DNA of 64,000 nt, taken from the NCBI GenBank assembly GCA_001464425.1, contig LNEK01000044.1:67001-131000 (forward strand), in the 5' to 3' direction. Each line of letters begins with the position of its first letter. Position 1 is the stretch's first letter. This document shows, piece by piece, positions 54,125 through 64,000 of this stretch. Below the pieces are notes generated by a model. That model was not told where the DNA came from. It did not search any database and saw nothing but the letters and a program-made list of their open reading frames with translations. A program made the position numbers and the translations under genes. This DNA comes from Alphaproteobacteria bacterium Ga0077535. GTDB lineage: Bacteria; Pseudomonadota; Alphaproteobacteria; Caulobacterales; Aquidulcibacteraceae.

Positions 54125-54572
54125 AGAAGTTCCGTTTGAAGTTGATATTCTCGCCGGCTCGGCTTTGTGGAAGGGGCGGGAGGAAGCGCTTGCAAAAGCG
54201 CTCGCCGCCGCGGCTACCCGAGAGGGCGTGGGCGGTGCGGTGTCTCTGCTGCTCGGCGATGACGCCGCTATCGCGGCGTTGAACAAAGAATTCCGCGGCA
54301 AGGACGGCCCGACCAACGTGCTTTCGTTCCCGCCGGCGGAAACCGGCGGCGAGCCGGGCTTCCTAGGCGATATCGCGCTCGCGGCTGAAACCATTGTCGC
54401 TGAAGCGGAATTTCAAGGTAAATCGTTCGAGAACCATGCGGCGCACATCGTCGTGCACGGCTTTTTGCATCTTTTGGGCTATGATCACATGAACGAGGCT
54501 GACGCCGAGAAGATGGAAGCGCGCGAGCGCGAAATTCTCGGTACGCTAGGGGTCGCCGATCCTTATGCGTAA
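54105..54572 (+). CDS. ybeY: Endoribonuclease YbeY
   Basis: 155-residue zinc endoribonuclease needed for 16S rRNA 3'-end maturation and ribosome quality control. The zinc motif [11 protein letters not shown] (HxxxHxxxxxH) lies near residues 125-135; NVLSFP is the other conserved block, followed by [15 protein letters not shown]. The ATG at 54105 overlaps phoH by 20 bp; a GTG at 54117 is an equally likely start that would reduce the overlap to 8 bp. Part of the conserved miaB-phoH-ybeY-corC-lnt series. Confidence 0.95.
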   Translation: MRAVVAEEVPFEVDILAGSALWKGREEALAKALAAAATREGVGGAVSLLLGDDAAIAALNKEFRGKDGPTNVLSFPPAETGGEPGFLGDIALAAETIVAEAEFQGKSFENHAAHIVVHGFLHLLGYDHMNEADAEKMEAREREILGTLGVADPYA

Positions 54573-54601
54573 AGCCGATTGAGGAGTGCGACGCACTAAA
54601 C

Positions 54602-55531
54602 ATGGTTGATACTGCTGACGATGCCGAACCTTCGCGAAGGCGCGCGGGTCTAGTCCAACGCTTGTCGCGGATATTCGCGCGCGAAAGATTGGGATCCGCT
54701 GACGCCGTCGAAGAGGCGTTGCGCGCTGGCGAAGAGAGCGGCGAAATGCTCGAAGGCGCGCATAAGGACATGATCCTGCGCGCAGCGCGGTTTGATCGCT
54801 TGAAGGTCGCCGATGTGATGCGGCCGCGGGCTGAGATCGTCGCGGTCGAGGCCTCCGCGACGCTCGGCGAAGCGGCGAGCGTGTTCTCTGAAAGCCAGCA
54901 CTCGCGCCTGCCGATTTACGGTGAAACGCTGGATGATCCGCAAGGCTTCGTGCACGTGCGCGACGTGCTCTCCTTGCTGGCGCCTGGACCAGACGGCGAG
55001 GCGAAGGCGAAGTTCTCCGACGCTTGGCTCTCGCGCATTAAGCGCGACATTCTTTTTGTGCCCCAGTCGATGACCTTGGCGACGCTGTTTTTGAAAATGC
55101 AGTCGAGCCGCATTCACTTAGCGCTTGTCGTCGATGAATATGGCGGCACCGATGGCCTCGTATCCATGGAAGACCTTGTCGAGCAGATCGTCGGCGCGAT
55201 CGATGATGAGCACGATATCGAGTCAGCGCTGGTGATGGAGCGCCCGGCGGGCGCCTTTGAAGCCGATGGCCGCGCGCCGATCGATCAACTTGAAGCCATG
55301 CTCGGCGCGAGCCTCGCGCTGCCGGATCATGATGACGAGTTCGATACGGCCGGCGGCTTGGCTGTCGCGCTGGCGGGCAGATTGCCGCAGCGGGGCGAGA
55401 TCTTGAACCATCCCGCTGGCTTCGACGTCGAAATCATCGACGCCGATCCGCGCCGGGTAAAGCGTATCCGCGTCAAGCGCGCCAGCGATGGCGTTCAAGT
55501 TGCGGTGGCGACCAGCCTCGCGAAGACCTGA
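54602..55531 (+). CDS. corC: CorC/HlyC-family CBS-domain protein
   Basis: 309-residue cytosolic protein: two CBS domains (VADVMRPRAEIVAVEASATL; LFLKMQSSRIHLALVVDEYG followed by GTDGLVSMEDLVEQIVGAI) and a C-terminal CorC_HlyC transporter-associated domain (DEFDTAGGLAVALAGRLPQR). No membrane domain, so this is the short CorC form implicated in magnesium/cobalt homeostasis and, in recent work, transporter function of membrane-bearing relatives. It lies between ybeY and lnt as in E. coli and most alphaproteobacteria. Confidence 0.93.
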   Translation: MVDTADDAEPSRRRAGLVQRLSRIFARERLGSADAVEEALRAGEESGEMLEGAHKDMILRAARFDRLKVADVMRPRAEIVAVEASATLGEAASVFSESQHSRLPIYGETLDDPQGFVHVRDVLSLLAPGPDGEAKAKFSDAWLSRIKRDILFVPQSMTLATLFLKMQSSRIHLALVVDEYGGTDGLVSMEDLVEQIVGAIDDEHDIESALVMERPAGAFEADGRAPIDQLEAMLGASLALPDHDDEFDTAGGLAVALAGRLPQRGEILNHPAGFDVEIIDADPRRVKRIRVKRASDGVQVAVATSLAKT

Positions 55532-55609
55532 CCAGTGCAAGCCGGTTGACGTGCGCCGTCAGGCGCGCTCCAACCGCCGCTTGGGCCAGATCAATCTTAG
55601 GAGCAGAGT

Positions 55610-57241
55610 TTGACAGCGTCGTCCGCCGCTGACGCATCTCGCATCCATGCGTGGCTGGCTGCGCGCACGGTTTGGCAGCGACGCGGGCTTGCGTTTCTCG
55701 CTGGCGCTGTCGCCACGCTGGGGCATGCGCCGTTTCAACTCACGCCGTTCTTTATCATCGCGATTACAGCGTTGATCTGGCTGCTCGATGGCGCTGCGTC
55801 GCAACCGAAAAAGATCATGCGCGCCGCGGCTTTGGGCTGGTTCTTCGGGCTCGGTCATCTCACCACCGGATTATACTGGATTTCCTCGGCGTTTCTGGTG
55901 GACTCCGAAGCGTGGGGGCCATTGTGGGGCATTCCGGCTGTATTCGGTCTCGCTGGCGGCCTCGCGTTTTTCTTTGCACTCGGCTGCGCGTTGGCGATGC
56001 CGCTGTGGACACGCGATGTGCGCCGCTTGCCGCTGTTCGCTGTATGCTTGTTTGCATCTGAGTGGCTGCGTGGGCATTTGTTCGGCGGCTTCCCGTGGAT
56101 GCTTCCAGGCTATGTCTGGACGCCGGGCGAGCCGATTTCGCAACTGGCGTCGGTCGTTGGCATTTATGGCCTGTCGCTTCTTACTTTGCTGATCGCGGCG
56201 GCGCCGGCCGCTGTCGCCGATGGCGCGATGAGCGCTGGGCGGCGTTTTGCGCCGATATTGGCTGGCGCTTTGCTCGTCGGCATGACGTGGGGGTGGGGCG
56301 CGCAGCGTCTGTCGCGCGCGCCGCTTGAGTTGCCGGGCGCCTTGCCGATCGTGCGCGTTGCGGATTCTGGTTTGTCGCAATCGGAGAAGTGGGAAGGGCG
56401 CCCAGATCAGGAGTGGCGCGTTCTGCAGCGCTTTCTGGATGTCAGCGGTGATCCCGAGACGAGCGATGCGGCGATCGTCGTTTGGCCTGAAGGCGCGATC
56501 CCCGTCGTCAGCTTCTTCATGCTCGACAACCCGAATTTTCTCGATGCGCTTGGCCGCGGGCTCGGCGATCGCGTGCTGATCACGGGTTTGACGCGTTATG
56601 AGGCGCGGCCCGAGGGCGTCGTGTATTTCAACTCAGCTGCGGTGATCGATGGCGTCAGCGGTGTCGCGCGCCTCAGCCAAGTCTCTGACAAACACCGCCT
56701 CGTGCCGTTCGGCGAATTTATTCCGCTTTGGTCGTTGGTGAGCAATTTCAATATTGCGCCGTTGCAGCGGATCGGCGCGGGCTTCGAGGCTGGGCCGATG
56801 CCATCGCGTCTCGTTGTTCCCGATGCGCCGCCAGCGCTGACGTTGATTTGCTACGAAGCGATTTTCCCAGGCCTCACGCCGCGTGGCGCAGAGCGTCCGG
56901 GGTGGCTCGTGAGCGTGACCAATGATGCCTGGTTCGGCGACCGGCGCTGGTTCACCGGGCCTTGGCAGCACTATGCCATGGCGCGCTACCGATCGATCGA
57001 GGAGGGGCTGCCGATGGCGCGGGCTGCTTCCGGCGGTTTTTCGGCGATTGTCGACTCGTTCGGCCAGGAGGTGGTTTCAACCCGAGATGGTAGATTATTT
57101 GCCGAAGCGCAGCTCCCTCCCGCTATAGTTGAAACTGCACTAGCGCGTTGGGGAAATATTTTGCTCCCATTGCTGGTTGTACTCATTGCAGGATTGCGTT
57201 TTTTACCCGCAAGTTTCTTGGCCAAGGGCCGTAAACCATGA
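55610..57241 (+). CDS. lnt: Apolipoprotein N-acyltransferase
   Basis: 543 residues: about seven membrane helices, then a periplasmic nitrilase domain that adds the third acyl chain to lipoproteins. The catalytic triad is Glu294 in VVWPEGAIP, Lys361 in DKHRLVPFGEF and Cys414 in LICYEAIFPG. PFFIIAITALIWLLDGA marks the early helices. The start is TTG at 55610, supported by TAGGAG 7 nt upstream and by the lack of a better ATG. Its substrates in this window include OppA, the BON lipoprotein and the LpoA-like protein. Overlaps the XRE gene by 4 nt. Confidence 0.95.
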   Translation: MTASSAADASRIHAWLAARTVWQRRGLAFLAGAVATLGHAPFQLTPFFIIAITALIWLLDGAASQPKKIMRAAALGWFFGLGHLTTGLYWISSAFLVDSEAWGPLWGIPAVFGLAGGLAFFFALGCALAMPLWTRDVRRLPLFAVCLFASEWLRGHLFGGFPWMLPGYVWTPGEPISQLASVVGIYGLSLLTLLIAAAPAAVADGAMSAGRRFAPILAGALLVGMTWGWGAQRLSRAPLELPGALPIVRVADSGLSQSEKWEGRPDQEWRVLQRFLDVSGDPETSDAAIVVWPEGAIPVVSFFMLDNPNFLDALGRGLGDRVLITGLTRYEARPEGVVYFNSAAVIDGVSGVARLSQVSDKHRLVPFGEFIPLWSLVSNFNIAPLQRIGAGFEAGPMPSRLVVPDAPPALTLICYEAIFPGLTPRGAERPGWLVSVTNDAWFGDRRWFTGPWQHYAMARYRSIEEGLPMARAASGGFSAIVDSFGQEVVSTRDGRLFAEAQLPPAIVETALARWGNILLPLLVVLIAGLRFLPASFLAKGRKP

Positions 57242-57651
57242 ACGATGAGCGCTCAGCCAATGCAGTCGATAGAAAAATCGGTCAGCGAGTCAGAACTCGC
57301 CGGCTCGAAATCGGCATGAGCCAAGAACGGCTTGCAGAATTACTTGGCGTCACCTTCCAGCAGGTTCAGAAATACGAGAAGGGCGTCAATCGAATCGCCG
57401 CCAGCCGCCTCCATGACATTTCCAACGCTTTGGATATGGCGCCGGCCCGGTTCTTTGAGGGGCTCACCGTGGGCCGAGCCGCTGGGGTCGCTGAATCCGG
57501 ACAGGATTATGTCGAAGACGTCCTCGCCACTCCGGAAGGCAGCCAGCTCATGTCGCTCTTCGCGTCGATCAAGAACGTGAAGGTTCGCCGCCGGGTGATT
57601 GAGCTGGTCAAAGCCCTCGCCGAGGAAGAGGCCGAGGGCAAGCGCGGCTAA
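57238..57651 (+). CDS. XRE-family transcriptional regulator
   Basis: 137 residues with one Cro/CI-type helix-turn-helix: IGQRVRTRRLEIGMSQERLA followed by the recognition-helix region TFQQVQKYEKGVNRIAASRL. A C-terminal helical segment (SLFASIKNVKVRRRVIELVK) probably dimerises. Translationally coupled to lnt (ATGA). Alphaproteobacteria commonly keep a regulator of this type between lnt and metK. Its operator is not visible; the 87-bp gap before metK is a candidate. Confidence 0.9.
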   Translation: MNDERSANAVDRKIGQRVRTRRLEIGMSQERLAELLGVTFQQVQKYEKGVNRIAASRLHDISNALDMAPARFFEGLTVGRAAGVAESGQDYVEDVLATPEGSQLMSLFASIKNVKVRRRVIELVKALAEEEAEGKRG

Positions 57652-57691
57652 AAACTCTCCCGCGACCATCCGTATGTTTGCGCCGGACGCC

Positions 57692-57738
57692 GCTTCTCCC
57701 TAAGAGGAGCCGCACTTTTCAGGGGTCGGAGAATCCGC
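57692..57738 (+). promoter_or_regulatory. metK 5' leader with hairpin
   Basis: GCTTCTC-CCTAA-GAGGAGC forms a 7-bp hairpin (one T-G pair) at 57692-57710. TTCTCC in its left arm is also complementary to GGAGAA at 57728-57733, which contains the metK ribosome-binding site (CGGAGA). The two pairings exclude each other, as in a translational switch. metK leaders in related bacteria often carry SAM riboswitches, but I cannot match this to a known SAM class. Confidence 0.35.
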
Positions 57739-58959
57739 GTGGCCAGATCTAATTACGTCTTCACCAGCGAAAGCGTCTCCGAAGGCCACCCCGATAAGGT
57801 CGCGGACCGCATCTCCGATACGGTGGTGGACGCCTTCATCGAGGCCGATCCGGAAGCCCGCGTCGCCTGCGAAACCATGGTGACGACCAACCGCATCATC
57901 CTCGCCGGCGAAGTGCGGGCAGGAAAGCCGGGCGCTGACAAAGCCGCCAACAAGGCGTTCACGAAAGACATCATCGCCTCGCTGCAGCCGAAGGTGCGCG
58001 CTGCGGTGAAGGATATCGGCTACGCGCAGAAAGGCTTTCACTGGGAGAAGGCGAAGTTCGCCTGCTATCTCCACGGTCAATCCGCGCACATCGCCCAGGG
58101 CGTCGACGCTACGGCGAAGAAGGACGAAGGCGCGGGCGATCAAGGCATCATGTTCGGCTACGCCTGCAAGGAAACGCCGGAGCTGATGCCGGCGACGCTG
58201 CAATACTCGCACAACATCCTGAAGCGCCTGGCAGAAGTGCGCCACAGCGGTGAGCGTCCTGAACTCGAGCCGGATGCGAAGAGCCAAGTCACGCTGCGCT
58301 ACGAGAACGGCAAGCCGGTTGAAGTGGTCGCGGTGGTGGTCAGCCACCAGCACACCAAGAAGCTCGGCGACAAAAGCTATAGCCAATCGCGCTTCGCTGA
58401 CCTGGTGAAGCCGATCGCGGCTTCGGTTTTCCCGGATGGTTTGATCACCAAGAAAACCAAGTGGCACATCAACCCAACTGGGAAGTTCGAAATTGGCGGG
58501 CCGGACGGCGATAGCGGCCTGACCGGCCGCAAGATTATCGTTGATACGTATGGCGGCGCGGCCCCGCACGGCGGCGGCGCGTTCTCCGGCAAGGACCCGA
58601 CGAAGGTTGACCGCTCGGCCGCGTACGCGTGCCGCTATCTGGCGAAGAACGTTGTCGCCGCTGGTCTCGCTGAGCGCTGCACGATCCAGATCAGCTACGC
58701 CATCGGCGTTGCGCGCCCGACGAGCTTTTACGTTGATCTCCACGGCGCCGACACGATCGATCCTGCCATCCTCGAAGCAGCGTTGCCGGATTTGATTGGC
58801 GGCGCCACGCCGCGTGCGATCCGCACGCACCTGAAGCTCAACCGTCCGATTTACGCGCGCACTGCCGCGTACGGCCACTTCGGCCGTCAACCGGACAATG
58901 AAGGCGGCTTCACCTGGGAACGCGACGATCTGGTGGCCGAGTTGAAGCGCCTGGCCTAA
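57739..58959 (+). CDS. metK: S-adenosylmethionine synthetase
   Basis: 406-residue enzyme making SAM from methionine and [23 protein letters not shown] is the N-terminal ATP-binding region; [20 protein letters not shown] and [20 protein letters not shown] are the two database signatures. The length exceeds E. coli MetK by ~20 residues, as usual for the alphaproteobacterial form, which has an insertion near [17 protein letters not shown] start with CGGAGA 5 nt upstream. Its leader may be regulatory. SAM made here feeds the O-methyltransferase downstream, MiaB, HemW and RsmI. Confidence 0.97.
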   Translation: MARSNYVFTSESVSEGHPDKVADRISDTVVDAFIEADPEARVACETMVTTNRIILAGEVRAGKPGADKAANKAFTKDIIASLQPKVRAAVKDIGYAQKGFHWEKAKFACYLHGQSAHIAQGVDATAKKDEGAGDQGIMFGYACKETPELMPATLQYSHNILKRLAEVRHSGERPELEPDAKSQVTLRYENGKPVEVVAVVVSHQHTKKLGDKSYSQSRFADLVKPIAASVFPDGLITKKTKWHINPTGKFEIGGPDGDSGLTGRKIIVDTYGGAAPHGGGAFSGKDPTKVDRSAAYACRYLAKNVVAAGLAERCTIQISYAIGVARPTSFYVDLHGADTIDPAILEAALPDLIGGATPRAIRTHLKLNRPIYARTAAYGHFGRQPDNEGGFTWERDDLVAELKRLA

Positions 58960-58969
58960 GTTTGGAGGC

Positions 58970-59641
58970 ATGTCCTCCTCTATTGGCCTGACGCCAGACC
59001 TCGTCCGCTACCTCGCGCACGTCAATCCGCAGGAACACCCTGCGCTAGCGCGCTGCCGCATCGAGACCGCGCGTATGCCGAATGCGCAGATGCAGATCAG
59101 CGCCGAGCAGGGCGCGTTCATGCAGGTGATTGCGCGCATGTTGAACGCCAAGCGCGCGTTCGAAGTCGGCGTGTTCACCGGCTATTCTGCAACCGCCGTC
59201 GCGCTGACGATGAAAGAGCTGAACCCGATCGGCGCGAAGCTGCTCGCGTGCGATGTCTCCGAAGAGTGGACGATCAAGGCGCGCGATTATTGGCGCGAGG
59301 CGCAAGTCGATGACGCGATCGAGCTCGTGATCGCGCCGGCGGCCGAGACGCTTGACGCGCGCATCACAGCGGGGGAGGCGGGACAATACGATCTCGGCTT
59401 CATCGATGCCGATAAGAAGGGCTATGACGCGTATTATGAGCGCGGCCTCCAATTGCTGCGGCAAGGCGGCGTGATGCTGTTCGATAACGTGCTCTGGTCG
59501 GGCCGCGTCGCTGATCCGGCCGATACCTCGCCCGACACGTCAGCCCTGCGCGCGCTCGCGCAAAAGGCGAAGGCCGACGCGCGCGTCCACGCCGCCATGA
59601 CGAGCATTGGCGATGGCGTGTTGATCTGCGTGAAGCGCTGA
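58970..59641 (+). CDS. SAM-dependent O-methyltransferase (caffeoyl-CoA OMT family)
   Basis: 223-residue class I methyltransferase. RAFEVGVFTGYSATAVALTM is motif I; KLLACDVSEEWTIKARDYWR includes the acidic residue for the SAM ribose; GFIDADKKGYDAYYERGLQL and VMLFDNVLWSGRVADP carry the metal ligands typical of cation-dependent catechol/caffeoyl-CoA O-methyltransferases. GGAGG lies 4 nt before the ATG, 10 bp after metK, so the two are probably one transcript. The acceptor is unknown. Confidence 0.9.
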   Translation: MSSSIGLTPDLVRYLAHVNPQEHPALARCRIETARMPNAQMQISAEQGAFMQVIARMLNAKRAFEVGVFTGYSATAVALTMKELNPIGAKLLACDVSEEWTIKARDYWREAQVDDAIELVIAPAAETLDARITAGEAGQYDLGFIDADKKGYDAYYERGLQLLRQGGVMLFDNVLWSGRVADPADTSPDTSALRALAQKAKADARVHAAMTSIGDGVLICVKR

Positions 59642-59687
59642 CGCATCTGTTCGCTCGCGAGGGCGCATCCATGTGCGGGGAGATATC

Positions 59688-61202
59688 ATGATGTTGCGAG
59701 CTCTTTCGGCGGCGATCCTCGCGTGCGCGCTCATAACCGGCGCTGCATCTGCGCAAAGTACGCTCGAAGTGGTCACGCCCGATACGCCACAAGAATGGCG
59801 CGCTGCGGCCGAGTCCGATCTTGAAGCGCTGCGCATGTATCTGCGCGAAGATACGCCCGTCGCCATCGATGCCGAGAACCCGCGCATGCAGCGTTGGTTT
59901 GATCGCGGCTACCGCGAGGCGCGCCAGCGCGTGCGCCGGGTTACCGATCAGCCGAGCTATTTCTACGCGCTCGCCGCCTATACGAACGGCTTCCAAGACC
60001 CGCATCTTAGCCTTTCGCCGGTCGCGCCAATCCCCATTGCGCGCTGGCCGGGCTTCATCGCCACCGCGCGGGGAGATGATACGGTCGTCGCGTCCACTGA
60101 CGGCGGCGACACCGCAATTCAGGACGGCGCGCGCATTGTGAGCTGCGATGGACGCGCGCTCGATCGTTTGCGCGAACGCACTGTGTTTCCGTTCACGCTG
60201 AATCCGCAGCTCGCACGCGATCGCCGCACTGCGCATACGCGGCTTTTCCTCGACCGCGGCAATGTTTTCGCGCCGTCGCCACGGCGCTGCATTTTTGAGA
60301 GCAACGGCCAACGCACACGGCACACGCTGACGTGGCGTGATGTGCCGGGCGACGATTATTGGACGCGCTACAACATCGCCACCAGCGGGCCGGGCGCCAC
60401 GTTTGGTGTCACTACGCCCGCGGATGGCGTCACTTGGATCGGCGTGCCGACATTTGGCAACGAGGCTGGCGAGCAATTGCGGGCGCTGGTCAATGAAATC
60501 GCCGCCAACGCTGATGCAATCCGCGCGGGCCGCGCCGTCGTTATCGACGTGCGCGGCAATGGCGGCGGCAATTCGGAGTGGGGCGCTGAATTGGCGCGCG
60601 CGCTTTGGGGCGCGGAGATCGTCAGCGCTGTGCCGGAGGGCGAGACCGGTGGGTATGTCGAGTGGCGCGTGTCGCAACGCAACATTGATTACATCAATGG
60701 CTTCGCGCCGGAGCTGATTGCGCAATTCGGGGAAGACTCAGAAATTGCAGGCTGGGTCCGCACCACGCAGCAGGGGCTGCAGAGCGCACTTGAGCGCGGC
60801 GAGCCGACGTTCAGCGAACGTGATCCCAACGCTACCGGTCCGGCGCCGCAAGGCGGCGCTTACACGCTGCGCCGCCCGCAGGGGCCGTCACCCATTCCGG
60901 CGCGCGTCTATGTGCTTTCGAACGGTACCTGCGGCAGTGCTTGTTTGGATTTTGCCGACACGGTGTTGCATATCCCCGGCACGCAACTGATCGGCATGGA
61001 CACCAGCGGCGATGGCCTGCTGATGGAAGTGCGCGACGAGGTGCTGCCGTCTGGGCTGGCGCGCGTGGTGCTGCCGCTTAAAGTCTATCGCGGCCGCGCC
61101 CGCGGAGCGCTTGAGGCGTATCGGGTGGACGTGCCGTATGCTGGCGTTTGGGACGATCTGGCGGTGCGGGCTTGGACGCTTGAGCTCATCTCACGGCAGT
61201 AG
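59688..61202 (+). CDS. Exported S41-like (C-terminal processing) peptidase
   Basis: 504 residues with a signal peptide (MMLRALSAAILACALITGAA, cleavage near ASAQS). A long N-terminal region includes a PDZ-like piece (DTAIQDGARIVSCDGRALD). The S41 core has VVIDVRGNGGGNSEWGAELA (strand and oxyanion region) and VLSNGTCGSACLDFADTVLH, where the Ser in GSACLDF matches the nucleophile position. The Lys of the usual Ser-Lys dyad is not obvious, so activity is uncertain. Two Cys flank the Ser. GGGGAGA precedes the ATG. Transcribed alone in the same direction as the neighbours. Confidence 0.8.
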   Translation: MMLRALSAAILACALITGAASAQSTLEVVTPDTPQEWRAAAESDLEALRMYLREDTPVAIDAENPRMQRWFDRGYREARQRVRRVTDQPSYFYALAAYTNGFQDPHLSLSPVAPIPIARWPGFIATARGDDTVVASTDGGDTAIQDGARIVSCDGRALDRLRERTVFPFTLNPQLARDRRTAHTRLFLDRGNVFAPSPRRCIFESNGQRTRHTLTWRDVPGDDYWTRYNIATSGPGATFGVTTPADGVTWIGVPTFGNEAGEQLRALVNEIAANADAIRAGRAVVIDVRGNGGGNSEWGAELARALWGAEIVSAVPEGETGGYVEWRVSQRNIDYINGFAPELIAQFGEDSEIAGWVRTTQQGLQSALERGEPTFSERDPNATGPAPQGGAYTLRRPQGPSPIPARVYVLSNGTCGSACLDFADTVLHIPGTQLIGMDTSGDGLLMEVRDEVLPSGLARVVLPLKVYRGRARGALEAYRVDVPYAGVWDDLAVRAWTLELISRQ

Positions 61203-61219
61203 TTCTGCACTTCCGGTGA

Positions 61220-62711
<1,492 letters not shown>

Positions 62712-62762
62712 CGCGGCCGATTGGGAGTTCCGTGCTTTGCGCTTGCGCGCTATGAATAACCT

Positions 62763-63320
62763 ATGACCCCCGGCCCAACTCTCACCACCGCGCGCCTCAT
62801 TCTCCGCCCGCCGGCGCATCAAGACTTCGACGGCTTCGCGCAGATGGCCACCGAAGAAGAGACGATGCGCTTCATCGGCGGCGTTGCGCCGCGCGATGCG
62901 GCGTGGCGCGGGATGGCTTCGCTAGCGGGATCGTGGGCTCTCTTAGGGTACGGCATGTTCTCGGTGCTACGTCGTGACACCGGCGAATGGATTGGCCGTT
63001 TGGGTCCATGGCGGCCGGGCGGTAAGGAAGGCTCGTGGCCGGGCGATGAAGTTGGCTGGGGCGTGAAGCAGAGCGCGGCGGGGCAGGGCTTCGCCTACGA
63101 AGGCGCCGTCGCCGCGATTGATTGGGCGTTCGATACGCTGGGCTGGGATCACGTCATTCACTGCATCGACAAGAAGAATGCGCCGTCGATCAAGCTGGCG
63201 CAGCGGCTGGGATCGCAGTTGGAACGCGAGGATCATCGCCTCGCGCCGCCGTTCGAGGAGCACATGGTCGATCTCTACGGCCAATCCAAAGCCGCATGGA
63301 AAGCCCGCCAACGCACCTGA
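62763..63320 (+). CDS. GNAT family N-acetyltransferase (RimJ/RimL-like)
   Basis: 185-residue acetyltransferase. It starts with TLTTARLILRPPAHQDFDGF, typical of the ribosomal-protein-alanine acetyltransferase branch, has EVGWGVKQSAAGQGFAYEGA (acetyl-CoA loop Q-x-x-G-x-A) and ends with HCIDKKNAPSIKLAQRLGSQ, the C-terminal signature. The acceptor cannot be named. Confidence 0.88.
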   Translation: MTPGPTLTTARLILRPPAHQDFDGFAQMATEEETMRFIGGVAPRDAAWRGMASLAGSWALLGYGMFSVLRRDTGEWIGRLGPWRPGGKEGSWPGDEVGWGVKQSAAGQGFAYEGAVAAIDWAFDTLGWDHVIHCIDKKNAPSIKLAQRLGSQLEREDHRLAPPFEEHMVDLYGQSKAAWKARQRT

Positions 63321-63388
63321 TCATCGCTTCGCGCTTGCATCCTCCGTCCGCGCCGCCACTTTGGGCGCAGCAAGTTTGGGGACGGCAT

Positions 63389-64000
63389 ATGCGGAAAATT
63401 GCGGTGGTGATGGCGGCGCTTGCGTTCGCCTCTGGGGCGAGTGCGCAACAACAGCAGCAGCCAGGTTTTCAAGTCGCGATCGCGCCGCAAGCGCCGCCTG
63501 CTGTCGCTCCGATTAGCGCCGAGCAACAGCGCACGGTCGATCGCTTGCGCGCCGCGGCGCTCGAAAGCGATCTGGCGTGGGACATCGTCGAAGATCTGGT
63601 CACCGAAGTTGGTCCGCGTCTCGCGGGTTCGGAAGCCGAAGCGCGCGCGCGTGATTGGGCTGTCGCCATGTTGCGGGAGAACCGCTTCACCAATATCCGC
63701 ATCGAGCCGTTCACGATCCCGTATTGGGATGCAATACGCGAAGAAGCTTCGATCGTTGGCCCAGCGCCGCAGCCGATGGTGATCGCAGCGCTCGGCGGCT
63801 CACCTTCAACACCGCAAGGCGGACTGGAAGCGCAAGTCGTGCGCTTTCCCGATATGGCCGCGCTCGAAGCTGCGCCGAACGCCAGCGTTGCTGGCCGTAT
63901 TGTGTTCATCGACGAACGCATGGGCCGCACGCAGGATGGCTCGAGTTATGGCGCTGCTGTCGCCAAGCGCGGGCGCTGCGCGCCGGTGGCGCAAGCCAAA
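63389..64000 (+). CDS. M28-type peptidase, N-terminal part (runs off window)
   Basis: The first 204 residues of an exported protein: signal peptide MRKIAVVMAALAFASGASAQ followed by a Gln run, then SDLAWDIVEDLVTEVGPRLAGSEAEARARDW, read in parts, which is the N-terminal cap of M28 aminopeptidases (typically 'GPRLAGS'). RFPDMAALEAAPNASVAGRI begins the PA-type inserted domain. The zinc-binding half lies beyond base 64000, so class is inferred from the N-terminus. Confidence 0.75.
   Translation, partial: MRKIAVVMAALAFASGASAQQQQQPGFQVAIAPQAPPAVAPISAEQQRTVDRLRAAALESDLAWDIVEDLVTEVGPRLAGSEAEARARDWAVAMLRENRFTNIRIEPFTIPYWDAIREEASIVGPAPQPMVIAALGGSPSTPQGGLEAQVVRFPDMAALEAAPNASVAGRIVFIDERMGRTQDGSSYGAAVAKRGRCAPVAQAK

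Noticed and set aside
57652-57738. A match to a named SAM riboswitch class upstream of metK
   Set aside because: I could not place the conserved core of SAM-I, SAM-II or SAM/SAH; only a hairpin and alternative pairing are reported.

Overview
The window is high-GC, densely packed bacterial chromosome, almost certainly from an alphaproteobacterium and most likely from the Caulobacterales/Hyphomonadaceae side. The argument is gene order: hrcA-grpE next to rph-rdgB-hemW, maeB divergent from mutS-glnD-murJ-trpS, and nfuA-tsaB-rimI-fur-miaB-phoH-ybeY-corC-lnt-xre-metK are arrangements familiar from that group. No phage, transposase, plasmid, tRNA, rRNA or CRISPR signature is visible. Both window edges cut a gene: purL on the left and an M28-type peptidase on the right.

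Layout. 1-9.3 kb: purL (with a hairpin over its ribosome-binding region), a MaoC-like hydratase, a PP2C-like phosphatase, a Tat/lipobox oligopeptidase B, and peptide-ABC genes oppA, oppC and oppB interrupted by a periplasmic protein of opposite orientation. 9.3-12.6 kb: a DUF442 phosphatase-like protein, a 37-residue membrane microprotein, an ATP-grasp-like protein and a metallo-beta-lactamase-fold hydrolase, then about 800 bp of non-coding DNA full of inverted repeats. 12.6-24.6 kb: two heat-shock loci, dnaK-dnaJ and hrcA-grpE, separated by alkB, an M48 protease, a dienelactone hydrolase, an aldo/keto reductase and a secreted protein made of six PPC repeats. 24.7-36 kb: a retropepsin-like protein without the catalytic motif, rph, an XRE/DUF2975 regulator pair with a visible operator, rdgB, hemW, then lpoA and rsmI (both frame-disrupted), yraN, a BON lipoprotein, comM and a hybrid histidine kinase. 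36-57.7 kb: housekeeping genes from ampG and maeB through mutS, glnD, murJ, trpS, the fur-miaB-lnt cluster and an XRE regulator. 57.7-64 kb: metK, an O-methyltransferase, an S41-like peptidase, mdh, a lipoprotein, a GNAT acetyltransferase and the start of an M28 peptidase.

How the genes work together. Protein quality control (DnaK, DnaJ, GrpE, HrcA, M48, oligopeptidase B, the peptide permease), nucleotide and genome maintenance (PurL, RdgB, MutS, AlkB, RNase PH), tRNA and ribosome maturation (TsaB, RimI, MiaB, YbeY, RsmI, TrpS), envelope assembly (MurJ, AmpG, LpoA, Lnt) and C1/C4 metabolism (MetK, MaeB, Mdh) dominate.

The most unusual items are the matched disruptions of the divergent neighbours lpoA and rsmI, whose start codons share four bases; the palindrome-containing promoter of the XRE/DUF2975 pair; the purL leader hairpin; the inverted-repeat cluster after the MBL gene; the six-fold PPC protein; and the inactive-looking retropepsin. 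I found no clear new defence or biosynthetic system. All assignments come from reading motifs by eye, with no database search.
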